Positions 1 to 6,404 of a DNA stretch of 21,043 nt are shown here, in pieces. Positions within the stretch are counted from its first letter, which is position 1; each line of letters opens with the position of its first letter. Location: positions 1 to 21,043 of the forward strand of contig CAAEQN010000151.1 of assembly GCA_900758165.1 (NCBI GenBank). The letters run 5' to 3'. This DNA comes from Clostridia bacterium (GTDB lineage Bacteria; Bacillota; Clostridia; TANB77; CAG-508). Made by a program: the position numbers and the translations under genes. The notes beneath the pieces are model-generated. The model did no database searches, had not been told where the DNA came from, and saw nothing but the letters and a program-made list of their open reading frames with translations.

Positions 1-119
1 AAGTGAACTTAAAAATAATAAAAGTGTTTAAGCAATTGATATTGAAGGATTAGAAAAAAATAAAAAAATTGCCTACATTTACTTGACACATACCTAATAT
101 TATTACAGAATCCATTATG

Positions 120-148
120 TTGACCATTAATATATAATCTGATATAAT
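120..148 (+). promoter_or_regulatory. sigma-A-type promoter for the small ORF at 214
   Basis: A TTGACC -35 box (120-125) and a TATAAT -10 box (143-148) are separated by 17 nt. Transcription would start near 155, about 60 nt before the ATG at 214. This is seen in the sequence; activity is inferred. Confidence 0.55.
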
Positions 149-213
149 ATAAATATATCCTGATAGAGCTTATAAGACTATACCTGTAGGATAGCATAGT
201 GAAAGGAGAAAAA

Positions 214-402
214 ATGAAGTTCTTTACAAATCAATTTAGCTTGAACATGTTAAGGATGGCGAACTTATGCAAAGTGCATATTCGGAGAGTAAAGTATATT
301 CCAGAATATGCAGAAGAAAAGGCTAGCAACTCTAGAGTTACTAGTGATGATATTCTGTATGTTGTACAAGGATCAGATATCTTTAGGGTGTCTTTCAACT
401 AA
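214..402 (+). CDS. small protein, possibly a shortened STIV B116-like (DUF1874-type) protein
   Basis: A 62-residue ORF. I chose the ATG at 214 over an in-frame upstream start at 199 because AAAGGAG lies just before it at good spacing. The N-terminus FFTNQFSLNML resembles the opening beta strand and helix (hydrophobic-TNAFSLNML) of the STIV orfB116 / DUF1874 family, found in archaeal viruses, phages and many Bacillota. The later stretch NSRVTSDDILYVVQ resembles that family's 'NRV...D.LYVAQ' strand. Family members are usually about 100-120 residues and carry an IGHxDTA-like segment in between, which is missing, so this may be an internally deleted or degraded copy. It has its own promoter and terminator and no operon partner. 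The family link is by eye and uncertain; that it is a translated gene is more likely than not. Function unknown. Confidence 0.5.
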   Translation: MKFFTNQFSLNMLRMANLCKVHIRRVKYIPEYAEEKASNSRVTSDDILYVVQGSDIFRVSFN

Positions 403-424
403 GTATGAAAAAAGAACTGAAATA

Positions 425-456
425 GAAAAAGGCCAAGCAAATTGCGAGGCTTTTTT
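425..456 (+). terminator. Rho-independent terminator after the small ORF
   Basis: GAAAAAGGCC and GAGGCTTTTTTC form an A/U-flanked stem of about 8 bp with one bulged G, closing on a run of six T. It lies 23 nt after the stop at 402 and isolates this unit from the tRNA downstream. Confidence 0.6.
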
Positions 457-469
457 CTATACGAAAATG

Positions 470-501
470 TTATCCACAATTTGTCAAAAAAATGTGGATT
501 T
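470..501. other. inverted pair of DnaA-box-like 9-mers
   Basis: TTATCCACA (470-478) is identical to the E. coli consensus DnaA box. At 493-501 TGTGGATTT is an inverted copy with two mismatches to TGTGGATAA. Together they form a 7-bp inverted repeat (ATCCACA/TGTGGAT). The stretch lies in a non-coding gap just upstream of the tRNA promoter. It could bind DnaA, fold as a weak hairpin, or be chance; no cluster of further boxes or AT-rich unwinding element was seen, so I do not call an origin. Confidence 0.3.
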
Positions 502-606
502 ATAGTACAATAAAACTATAGAAACAGAAATAAATTTAGATACAATAAAATTTATATATTTGGTATTTATGCATGAAATGAGTAGAAAAATTGGGAAAAA
601 ACTAAT

Positions 607-634
607 TTGACATTTTTTATAGATTTGATATAAT
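607..634 (+). promoter_or_regulatory. promoter of the tRNA-Ser gene
   Basis: A perfect TTGACA -35 (607-612) and a perfect TATAAT -10 (629-634) with a 16-nt spacer lie 17 nt before the tRNA. Near-consensus boxes are typical of stable RNA promoters. The transcript probably continues into the gene at 765, since no terminator is visible after the tRNA. Confidence 0.8.
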
Positions 635-651
635 TATTAAACATACTACAA

Positions 652-744
652 GGAGATGTATCGAAGAGGTCATAACGAGGCTGACTCGAAATCAGTTAGC
701 TGGCGAAAGCTGGCCCGTGGGTTCGAATCCCACCATCTCCGCCA
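652..744 (+). tRNA. tRNA-Ser(CGA)
   Basis: A 93-nt class II tRNA with encoded CCA. The acceptor stem is GGAGATG (652-658) pairing with CATCTCC, followed by discriminator G and CCA at 741-744. The anticodon arm is GCTGA-CTCGAAA-TCAGT, giving anticodon CGA, which reads UCG. A long variable arm (CTGGC-GAAA-GCTGG region) is the mark of a serine tRNA, and the T arm is GTGGG-TTCGAAT-CCCAC. A tRNA-Ser just upstream of SRP RNA and dnaX is also seen in Bacillus. UCG is rare in this AT-rich window. Confidence 0.95.
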
Positions 745-764
745 ATTCAATAATGGGGGAAATT

Positions 765-1514
765 ATGGAGATAGATATGAAAGATAAAATAAAAATGTGT
801 ATAGCTATTATCATATTATCAATAATTATTGCTGTAGTATTTATGATAGTTATAAAATATCAATTAGAGGGCGAAAAAAACATGCCATATCAGCTATCAA
901 AAATAACAATAATAAGTACTGCAGAGGGTGAACAAAATACAACTAATGTAGATGAAACATCTAAATGGAATTTAGACATATATCAAAACAATGATATATA
1001 TTTCTTTATTGATAAAAATGAAAAAGCACCAAAAGATTCAGTAATAAATTCTTTAACAATAGATAATATACAAATTACAAAAAAGCCAGTTAAGGGAAAT
1101 ATAGAAACTTTTATGCCAAATAGTTTAGAAGGCAGAACTTTTACGTATAATAAAGACTATATAGTAGAGAACAAATTGGAATATAAAGGTGGTTTAACAA
1201 GTAATCCAAAGACTTTAGAAATAGGAAACCAAGGAGGTTCTGCTATAATAAGATTTTCAAATGCAGGAATAGGTCAATTTGTATCTAATGAAGATGATGA
1301 AATAAAACATGATGGTACACTTCTAACAAAAATTGGAGTACTAGAAGAAGATGTAAATTTCCAAGTTAATTTTGACTTAATATTGGATATAAGCAATATC
1401 AAATACAAATCAAATATTACATTGGATTTGCCTTGTGAAGATTTAAGTATAACAGGAAGAAGTTCAAAAGAAATTTTAAACATTCAAAACTTTGTATTTA
1501 AAAGAACAAAATAA
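765..1514 (+). CDS. membrane-anchored protein of unknown function
   Basis: About 249 residues. A reading frame is open back to 717, but that start lies inside the tRNA. Plausible starts are ATG 765 (GGGGGA upstream) and ATG 777 (GGAG with a 6-nt spacer); the choice is not settled. One N-terminal membrane segment (CIAIIILSIIIAVVFMIVI) is followed by about 215 mostly polar, extracytoplasmic-looking residues with beta-rich character and no cysteine or enzyme motif that I recognise. It begins 20 nt after the tRNA CCA end with no terminator or new promoter between, so it is probably transcribed as a tRNA-mRNA hybrid and freed by tRNA processing. It ends just before the SRP RNA promoter. I do not recognise the family; conservation in related Clostridia would support a real function. 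Confidence 0.8.
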   Translation: MEIDMKDKIKMCIAIIILSIIIAVVFMIVIKYQLEGEKNMPYQLSKITIISTAEGEQNTTNVDETSKWNLDIYQNNDIYFFIDKNEKAPKDSVINSLTIDNIQITKKPVKGNIETFMPNSLEGRTFTYNKDYIVENKLEYKGGLTSNPKTLEIGNQGGSAIIRFSNAGIGQFVSNEDDEIKHDGTLLTKIGVLEEDVNFQVNFDLILDISNIKYKSNITLDLPCEDLSITGRSSKEILNIQNFVFKRTK

Positions 1515-1526
1515 AGCAATATTTAC

Positions 1527-1555
1527 TTGCTAAAAAGAAAAAAATAGTATATAAT
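1527..1555 (+). promoter_or_regulatory. promoter of the SRP RNA
   Basis: TTGCTA (1527-1532) and TATAAT (1550-1555) with a 17-nt spacer place the start near 1561-1563, exactly where the first arm of the closing stem of the SRP RNA begins. Confidence 0.75.
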
Positions 1556-1560
1556 GCAGG

Positions 1561-1712
1561 AAGTATGAGAATACATCTAACTTTTGTATGGAAGGTATTT
1601 CAATAGAGAACTGTGAATCTTGTCAGGTCCGGAAGGAAGCAGCAATAAGCAGAACCCTTTATGTGAGATGCTTTCCATAGAGAAGTTAGAATAAAAAATC
1701 TCATGCTTTTTT
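1561..1712 (+). ncRNA. ffs: signal recognition particle RNA (4.5S/scRNA)
   Basis: The universally conserved SRP helix 8 core GTCAGGTCCGGAAGG, followed by AAGCAGCA, lies at 1622-1643; this is the Ffh-binding hairpin with GGAA tetraloop. The rest folds as one long rod: TCTAACTT (1576-1583) pairs with AAGTTAGA (1683-1690), TATGGAA pairs with TTCCATA, and GTATTTCA pairs with TGAGATGC with wobbles. An outer stem AAGTATGAGA (1561-1570) with TCTCATGCTT (1699-1708; one wobble) runs into a T tract and probably acts as the terminator. With Ffh it targets ribosome-nascent chains to the membrane. Its position directly upstream of dnaX matches scr-dnaX of Bacillus subtilis. Exact ends are inferred from the promoter and the pairing. 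Confidence 0.93.
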
Positions 1713-1796
1713 AAAATAAACTAATTGTATGTAGCAAAATTATCCAATATTATCAATAATGTGACATATCTTACATTATATATGGGGGTGAAAAAA

Positions 1797-3416
1797 TTGG
1801 AATATACAGCTTTATACAGAAAATTTAGACCACTAACTTTTGACGAAATAGTGGGACAAGAACATATAGTAAAAACAATAAAAAATGAAATTATTAATAA
1901 CAGAGTAGGGCATGCATATTTATTTAATGGGGGAAGAGGAACAGGAAAGACTTCAGCTGCCAAAATATTAGCAAGAGCTGTAAACTGTTTAAACCCAAAA
2001 GATGGAGAACCATGTAATGAATGTGAAATTTGCAAAGCTGCACTAGAGGGATCATTAACAGATATAGTGGAAATGGATGCTGCATCAAATAATAGCGTAG
2101 AAGATGTAAGAGCTATAAGAGATGAAGTAAACTTTTTACCAACTCTTGCAAAATATAGAGTATATATTATAGATGAGGTTCATATGTTATCAACGGGAGC
2201 ATTTAATGCATTACTAAAAACATTAGAAGAGCCACCCGCACATGTTAAATTTATATTAGCAACAACAGAACCCCAGAAGTTGCCGGCAACAATACTTTCA
2301 AGATGCCAAAGATTTGATTTTAAGAAAATATCAAATCAAAATATAGAAAAAAGATTAGATTTTGTATGTAAAGAAAGCAAAATAGATATAACTCCAGAAG
2401 CAAAAAAACTAATAGCCATACTTGCAGAAGGAGCAATGAGAGATGCACTTAGTATTTTAGAAAGATGTATGCAAGAAGAAGAGCTTATTACAGAAGACCT
2501 TGTGAAAGAATTAGTTGGAATTCCTAAAACAGAAAATGTAAATCAAATTACAACAAGCATATTAAATAAGGATACAGAAAATGCTTTAAAAACAATAGAT
2601 AATGTTTTAGAGCAAGGGAAAGATATAAGCAACTTTTTGTGGGAAATAATTAAGTATGTAAAAGACATATTAGTTTATAAGACCAATACTAAATTAGAAA
2701 TATATAGTGAAGAAGAACTTGCAAATATAAAAAAATTAGCAGAGGCTACTTCGAAAGAAAGACTTATATCTATAATATATGAATTATCAAATTTGGCTAA
2801 TGAAATAAAATGGTCTTCACAAAAATTGATAATGTTTCAAGTATGTATTATAAAACTTTGCAATAATCAAGAAAGTAATAATAACATAATGCCACAAAGT
2901 GGTAATGCATCAGGGACAAATTCAAAAGAAATAGAGGACTTAAAATATAAAATAGACAGATTAGAAAAAGAAATAAAATTAATGAGTACAACTGATAAAA
3001 CTATTCAAAAAGTGAATAAGGCCACAGAGGTTAAAGAGCAAAAGGGGTTTAAGCCAGAGATAAAAAAATCTTCAACTGTTAAACTTGGAGAAAAAGTAAA
3101 AAACTGGCCCAAAATAGTTGATCAAATAAAACAACAGGGAAAAATAACATTATATACAAATTTATTAAACTCATCAGCAAATCAAATAAATGACATGACG
3201 GTTGGAATAAATTTTGAAAAAGGTATTACACCATTTGGGAAAGCAATATTGGAAAAGCCAGAAAACATGGGTGAAATTGTGAAACAAGTATCTATAGAAT
3301 TAGGAAAGCCAATGAGGGTAATATTAATAGATAATAATGATGAGATAATGTCAAAAGCAGATAATTTTAATAGCATTGAAAAAGATATAGATATGCCAAT
3401 TAATATTATAGATTAA
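1797..3416 (+). CDS. dnaX: DNA polymerase III subunit gamma/tau (clamp loader ATPase)
   Basis: 539 residues from TTG 1797, chosen because GGGGG lies 9 nt upstream and the protein then starts MEYTALYRKFRP, the usual DnaX N-terminus; the frame stays open to 1725. Domain I-II (residues 1-220) is an AAA+ ATPase: Walker A GGRGTGKTS (45-53), a zinc module with Cys64, Cys73, Cys76 and Cys79, Walker B IIDEVH (124-129), sensor TTEP (156-159) and the SRC arginine-finger motif (168-170). Domain III follows to about 365, then a charged, coiled linker and a tau-specific C-terminal domain. It loads the beta clamp and ties the leading and lagging polymerases together. It is the first gene of dnaX-ybaB-recR, downstream of SRP RNA. 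A7 at 3062-3068 is an in-phase slippery heptamer with a stop close behind in the -1 frame (separate entry). Confidence 0.96.
   Translation: MEYTALYRKFRPLTFDEIVGQEHIVKTIKNEIINNRVGHAYLFNGGRGTGKTSAAKILARAVNCLNPKDGEPCNECEICKAALEGSLTDIVEMDAASNNSVEDVRAIRDEVNFLPTLAKYRVYIIDEVHMLSTGAFNALLKTLEEPPAHVKFILATTEPQKLPATILSRCQRFDFKKISNQNIEKRLDFVCKESKIDITPEAKKLIAILAEGAMRDALSILERCMQEEELITEDLVKELVGIPKTENVNQITTSILNKDTENALKTIDNVLEQGKDISNFLWEIIKYVKDILVYKTNTKLEIYSEEELANIKKLAEATSKERLISIIYELSNLANEIKWSSQKLIMFQVCIIKLCNNQESNNNIMPQSGNASGTNSKEIEDLKYKIDRLEKEIKLMSTTDKTIQKVNKATEVKEQKGFKPEIKKSSTVKLGEKVKNWPKIVDQIKQQGKITLYTNLLNSSANQINDMTVGINFEKGITPFGKAILEKPENMGEIVKQVSIELGKPMRVILIDNNDEIMSKADNFNSIEKDIDMPINIID
3041..3082 (+). other. 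candidate -1 frameshift/slippage site in dnaX (gamma production)
   Basis: The zero frame reads ATA AAA AAA TCT at 3060-3071, so A-AAA-AAA (3062-3068) is an in-phase slippery heptamer. A -1 shift gives ATC TTC AAC TGT TAA, stopping at 3080-3082 and yielding a product of about 428 residues that ends after the ATPase and domain III, close to the size of E. coli gamma. AAAGGGG at 3041-3047 lies 14 nt upstream, where an internal SD-like stimulator could sit. No strong downstream stem-loop is obvious. Two other in-phase A7 heptamers exist in the gene (2402, 2729), so A-richness alone may explain it. Confidence 0.4.
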
Positions 3417-3445
3417 ATATAAAAAACAAATAGGAGGAAACGAAA

Positions 3446-3790
3446 ATGTCTAAAAGAGGAGGATTCCCAGGAATGGGTGGAGGATTTGGAGGAATGAATC
3501 TAAATCAATTAATGAAAGAAGCAAAAAAAATGCAATCAGATATGGAAAAATCTCAAGAGGAATTAGCTGAAAAAGAATTTGAGGCATCTGCCGGAGGAGA
3601 AGCTGTAAAAGTTAAAGTATCTGGAAAGAAAGAAATAAAAGAATTAAAAATAAAACCAGAAGTATTAGATCCAGATGATGTAGAAATGTTAGAAGATTTA
3701 ATTACAACTTGTATAAATAATGCATTAAGTCAAGTAGATAATGCTCAAGCAGAATCTTTAGGAAAATATAATATTCCAGGCTTAATGTAA
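3446..3790 (+). CDS. YbaB/EbfC family nucleoid-associated protein
   Basis: 114 residues, ATG with AGGAGG 8 nt upstream, 29 nt after dnaX. After a Gly/Met-rich start (GGFPGMGGGFGGM) come a long amphipathic helix (NLNQLMKEAKKMQSDMEKSQ) and beta strands with the family pattern VKVKVSGKKEIKELKI, then 'DPDDVEMLEDLI' and 'GKYNIPGLM' at the end. Family members are small dimers shaped like tweezers that bind DNA and bend or coat it. The gene is nearly always between dnaX and recR, as here, which fixes the identification (yaaK in B. subtilis). Normal length, no anomaly. Confidence 0.95.
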   Translation: MSKRGGFPGMGGGFGGMNLNQLMKEAKKMQSDMEKSQEELAEKEFEASAGGEAVKVKVSGKKEIKELKIKPEVLDPDDVEMLEDLITTCINNALSQVDNAQAESLGKYNIPGLM

Positions 3791-3807
3791 AATAATAGGA
3801 GAAATAT

Positions 3808-4407
3808 ATGTCATATTATTCACCATCAATAGAAAAATTAATAGAAAGCTTTGAAAAATTACCAAGCATAGGGAGTAAAACAGCAGCAAGATTAGCATTT
3901 TATATATTAAATGCAAGTAAAGAAGAAACTGATGAATTTATTTCAAGTATACAAAATGCTAAAAAGAATTTAAAATACTGCTCAAAATGTTATAATATTA
4001 CAGATACAGATCCTTGTCCAATATGTTCTAATACATTGAGAAATCAAGAAGTTATATGTGTAGTAGAAGATGTAAGAGATGTTGTTGCAATGGAAAAGAC
4101 ACATGAATTCAAAGGATTGTACCATGTTCTTCATGGATCAATTTCACCCATGAATGGTATTGGACCAGATGATATAAAAATTAAAGAATTACTAGCAAGA
4201 CTAATGGACGGAACAGTAAAAGAAGTAATACTTGCGACAAACCCTAGAGTAGAAGGCGAAGCAACAGCAATGTATTTATCAAAATTAATAAAACCGTTAG
4301 GAATTAAAGTTACAAGAATTGCACATGGAATTCCGGTAGGAGGAGATTTGGAGTATACAGACGAAGTAACATTAAGTAAAGCGCTAGAAGGAAGAGTACA
4401 ATTATAA
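3808..4407 (+). CDS. recR: recombination mediator protein RecR
   Basis: 199 residues, the usual length, with ATAGGAG ahead of the ATG and a 17-nt gap from ybaB. Order of parts: helix-hairpin-helix around LPSIGSKTAARLA (18-30), C4 zinc finger with Cys58, Cys61, Cys70 and Cys73, Toprim domain beginning VVEDVRD (85-91) and including ATNPRVEGEATA (143-154), and the C-terminal GIPVGGDLEY segment (174-183). RecR, with RecO/RecF, displaces SSB and loads RecA at gaps in damaged DNA. It is the last gene of the dnaX cluster and is followed by a terminator-like hairpin. Confidence 0.96.
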   Translation: MSYYSPSIEKLIESFEKLPSIGSKTAARLAFYILNASKEETDEFISSIQNAKKNLKYCSKCYNITDTDPCPICSNTLRNQEVICVVEDVRDVVAMEKTHEFKGLYHVLHGSISPMNGIGPDDIKIKELLARLMDGTVKEVILATNPRVEGEATAMYLSKLIKPLGIKVTRIAHGIPVGGDLEYTDEVTLSKALEGRVQL

Positions 4408-4417
4408 GAGCACAATG

Positions 4418-4455
4418 AAAAAAGTTTAATGCTAGAGACGAAGTAAAGTTTTTTT
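4418..4455 (+). terminator. probable terminator after recR
   Basis: AAAAAAGTTTA and TAAAGTTTTTT form an imperfect stem (internal G-G mismatch) across a 15-nt loop and end in seven T. It is weak in GC but in the right place after the recR stop. Confidence 0.45.
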
Positions 4456-4493
4456 GTTAAATATGTGTGTCTATAAAAATAAAACAATAAATT

Positions 4494-4521
4494 AGCTGAT
4501 GTATTTTATTTTACATCAGCT
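4494..4521 (-). terminator. terminator of the glycosyltransferase gene, overlapping its last codons
   Basis: AGCTGATGTA (4494-4503) and TACATCAGCT (4512-4521) form a perfect 10-bp stem with an 8-nt loop. On the - strand it is followed by a T-rich tract (AATTTATTGTTTTATTTTTA). The - strand stop codon is inside the loop (4506-4508), so the final codons form one arm. Confidence 0.7.
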
Positions 4522-5657
4522 ATTAGTTTATCTTTAAGAATAATATTGCAAATATCTCGTGTAGAATTTTTCTTTGCTAAAATTTTGGTATTACGTTTCA
4601 TTTGATGTAACTTATTTTTATTAGAAAGCAATTCGGAAATTATGCTATCAAAATTACTATCTTTTTTCAACCAAACAGCCACACCAGAGTTTTCTAAAAA
4701 TTCTGCGTTTTCTTCTTCTTGCCCAGGAATTGGGTTAATTAAAATCATTGGTAAACCAGAAGCTAAACTTTCTGTAGTCGTGAGACCACCAGGCTTTGTA
4801 ACAACTAAATCAGAAATACTCATAAGTTCTGGAACTTCATTAGTATAAGAAAGAACTTTAACAATATTTTGTGCGTTTTCTTCTTCTACTACTTTTTTAA
4901 ATTCTTCATGCATCTTTTCATTCTTGCCAGAAATTGCGACAATTTGATATCCGTCTGAATGAGAGATGAAGGCTTTTAAAATTTTTATTGTTACCTCTCG
5001 ACCTAAACCAAATTCTCCACCACCAAAAAATAAAATTGTTTTTTTATCAGGATCTAATCCAAAAGAATTCATAATTACTACTTTATTATAATGTAGTAAA
5101 AAACGGTTAGATAAAGGTATTCCAGTTGCAAATATTATATCTGCAGGAACATCATAATTTTGAATTAGTTCTTGTTTCATCTTCTCGTGTGAAACAAAAA
5201 GATAATCTAAATGTTCTTTGCCGACAAGCCATTGTTCATGTGGGGCATAGTCTGTCAATATAGTTGCAAGTTTACAGTCTACTAAAGCTTTTCTTTTTAA
5301 ATAGCTAACCATTTGGCTACCAAACGGATGAGTAGATATTACAATATCAGGATTATATTCTTTTAATAATTTTAATAGCTTTTTAGCCATTAGGTTGTTA
5401 GAAACAGAACTTATATGTGCAAGAGGTCCTTTTTGAGAATGAGCATAAACCTCACCCCATGCCCAAGGAAATTTTTTAGCCATTTCTTTATAAGCAGTGG
5501 TAGAAATTTTGTTTATAGGTTTATTAACATATAACATACAATCAACCAAGCGTGTTTGACAATCCTTAAAATGTTCATCAATGTATTGTTTTATAGAATT
5601 AGCAGCAGACAAATGCCCACCACCAAAAGATGCGTAAAATATTAAAATTTTTCTCAC
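4506..5657 (-). CDS. glycosyltransferase, MGDG synthase/UgtP (GT28) family
   Basis: 383 residues on the - strand from a GTG with GGAGA 7 nt upstream. The N-terminal domain has the MGDG-synthase signature FYASFGGGHLSAANSI (7-22), then STHPFG (108-113), TDYAPHEQWL (135-144) and ATGIPL (177-182). The C-terminal GT-B domain has FFGGGEFGLG (210-219), SYTNEVPELM (270-279) and the nucleotide-sugar site TKPGGLTTTESLASGLP (287-303). Enzymes of this family transfer glucose or galactose from a UDP-sugar to diacylglycerol at the inner membrane face, supplying glycolipids and lipoteichoic acid anchors; MurG is a more distant relative. It is the only - strand gene, converges on recR, and diverges from sleB. 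A perfect AT-only palindrome lies in its leader. The exact acceptor and sugar cannot be told from sequence. Confidence 0.88.
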   Translation of the reverse strand: MRKILIFYASFGGGHLSAANSIKQYIDEHFKDCQTRLVDCMLYVNKPINKISTTAYKEMAKKFPWAWGEVYAHSQKGPLAHISSVSNNLMAKKLLKLLKEYNPDIVISTHPFGSQMVSYLKRKALVDCKLATILTDYAPHEQWLVGKEHLDYLFVSHEKMKQELIQNYDVPADIIFATGIPLSNRFLLHYNKVVIMNSFGLDPDKKTILFFGGGEFGLGREVTIKILKAFISHSDGYQIVAISGKNEKMHEEFKKVVEEENAQNIVKVLSYTNEVPELMSISDLVVTKPGGLTTTESLASGLPMILINPIPGQEEENAEFLENSGVAVWLKKDSNFDSIISELLSNKNKLHQMKRNTKILAKKNSTRDICNIILKDKLIADVK

Positions 5658-5678
5658 TTTTATTTCTCCATTCGTTAG

Positions 5679-5702
5679 TTTAATAAAATAAATTTTATTA
5701 AA
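5679..5702. promoter_or_regulatory. 24-bp AT-only palindrome upstream of the glycosyltransferase gene
   Basis: TTTAATAAAAT (5679-5689) and ATTTTATTAAA (5692-5702) are perfect inverted copies with a 2-nt centre. The palindrome lies 21 nt upstream of the GTG start, between the SD and the presumed - strand promoter. It may be an operator or leader hairpin; chance is a real alternative in DNA this AT-rich. No other operator copy was seen. Confidence 0.35.
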
Positions 5703-5778
5703 ACGATTTTACCATAATATACAAAAAAACAAAAGCAAAATGAATAAATTTAGAAAAAATACTAATAATATAAAAAAT

Positions 5779-5809
5779 AGTATTAAAAAGGAATTTTACA
5801 AACATTATA
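5779..5809 (+). promoter_or_regulatory. possible sigma-G/F promoter of sleB
   Basis: CATTATA (5803-5809) fits the forespore sigma -10 pattern CATWMTA, and AGTATT (5779-5784) is a near match to the GHATR -35 with an 18-nt spacer. Bacillus sleB-ypeB is a forespore operon, which makes this plausible. One -35 mismatch and AT-rich context keep it tentative. Confidence 0.25.
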
Positions 5810-5907
5810 AAAAATGCTAATCCACAGAGTTCTTATAAATATTATAACAGATTTCAAAGAAAGGAGAAATTCGTATAATAAATATTTATATTATATGAAG
5901 AAAAATT

Positions 5908-6390
5908 ATGAAAAAAGGTAAAGCTATAAAAATAATAATATTATTAACAATATTGATATTATTAATTACAAATTTTTCTGCTATAAAAAATTTATTTACT
6001 CCAAAAGTAGAAGCAGCAAGTAATTCCAATTCGACATCAGATGTTCAATTGCTTGCAAGGGCAATAAATGGAGAGGCAAGAGGAGAACCTTATGAAGGAC
6101 AAGTTGCAGTAGGAGCTGTTATATTAAACAGAGTTAAAGCTTCAAATTTTCCAAATACAATATCTGGTGTAATATACCAACCAGGGGCGTTTACAGCTGT
6201 TAGTGATGGACAAATAAATGTAGCACTAGAAGATAGCGCAACAGTAGTAAAAGCAGCACGTGATGCTATAAATGGATGGGATCCATCAGGAGGAGCAATA
6301 TATTATTTTAACCCAAATACAGCAACAAATTCTTGGATTTGGTCAAGACCTTTAATTAAAACTATTGGAAAACATAGATTTTGTAAATAA
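5908..6390 (+). CDS. sleB: spore cortex-lytic enzyme SleB-like cell wall hydrolase (catalytic domain only)
   Basis: 160 residues. A membrane/signal segment (IIILLTILILLITNF, 9-23) is followed by a possible signal peptidase site at VEA-AS (34-38), then a complete Hydrolase_2 domain from about 45 to the end: LLARAINGEARGEPYEGQVAV with the likely catalytic Glu56, VILNRV (71-76), the FTAVSDGQI region (95-103) and the aromatic YYFNP...W end. SleB is a lytic transglycosylase that cuts muramic-lactam cortex during germination. Bacillus SleB also has an N-terminal peptidoglycan-binding domain, absent here. It is paired with ypeB, which stabilises and localises SleB. Start: an in-frame TGA at 5896 rules out longer versions. 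The good AAAGGAG at 5860-5866 is 41 nt away, across a predicted hairpin; only GAAG lies close. Confidence 0.88.
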   Translation: MKKGKAIKIIILLTILILLITNFSAIKNLFTPKVEAASNSNSTSDVQLLARAINGEARGEPYEGQVAVGAVILNRVKASNFPNTISGVIYQPGAFTAVSDGQINVALEDSATVVKAARDAINGWDPSGGAIYYFNPNTATNSWIWSRPLIKTIGKHRFCK

Positions 6391-6404
6391 TGGAGGGATT
6401 TATT

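Noticed and set aside
1..107. A frame reading SELKNNKSV-stop-AIDIEGLEKNKKIAYIYLTHT-stop that looks like the end of a gene with an internal TAA.
   Set aside because: Too short, no recognisable family, and the left edge hides any context. It may be a decayed gene end but cannot be supported.
717..764. Extension of the membrane protein ORF back to 717.
   Set aside because: It runs through the T arm and acceptor stem of the tRNA; there is no SD, and starts at 765 or 777 have ribosome binding sites.
1721..2035. Long - strand ORF antisense to dnaX, and similar - strand ORFs under dnaJ-like (10536-11009), the YhaN-like gene (15909-16313, 16500-16826) and prfA (17619-18080).
   Set aside because: All are shadows of strong + strand genes, rich in Ile/Leu/Phe/Ser as expected from reverse-reading AT-rich codons, with no SD or domain.
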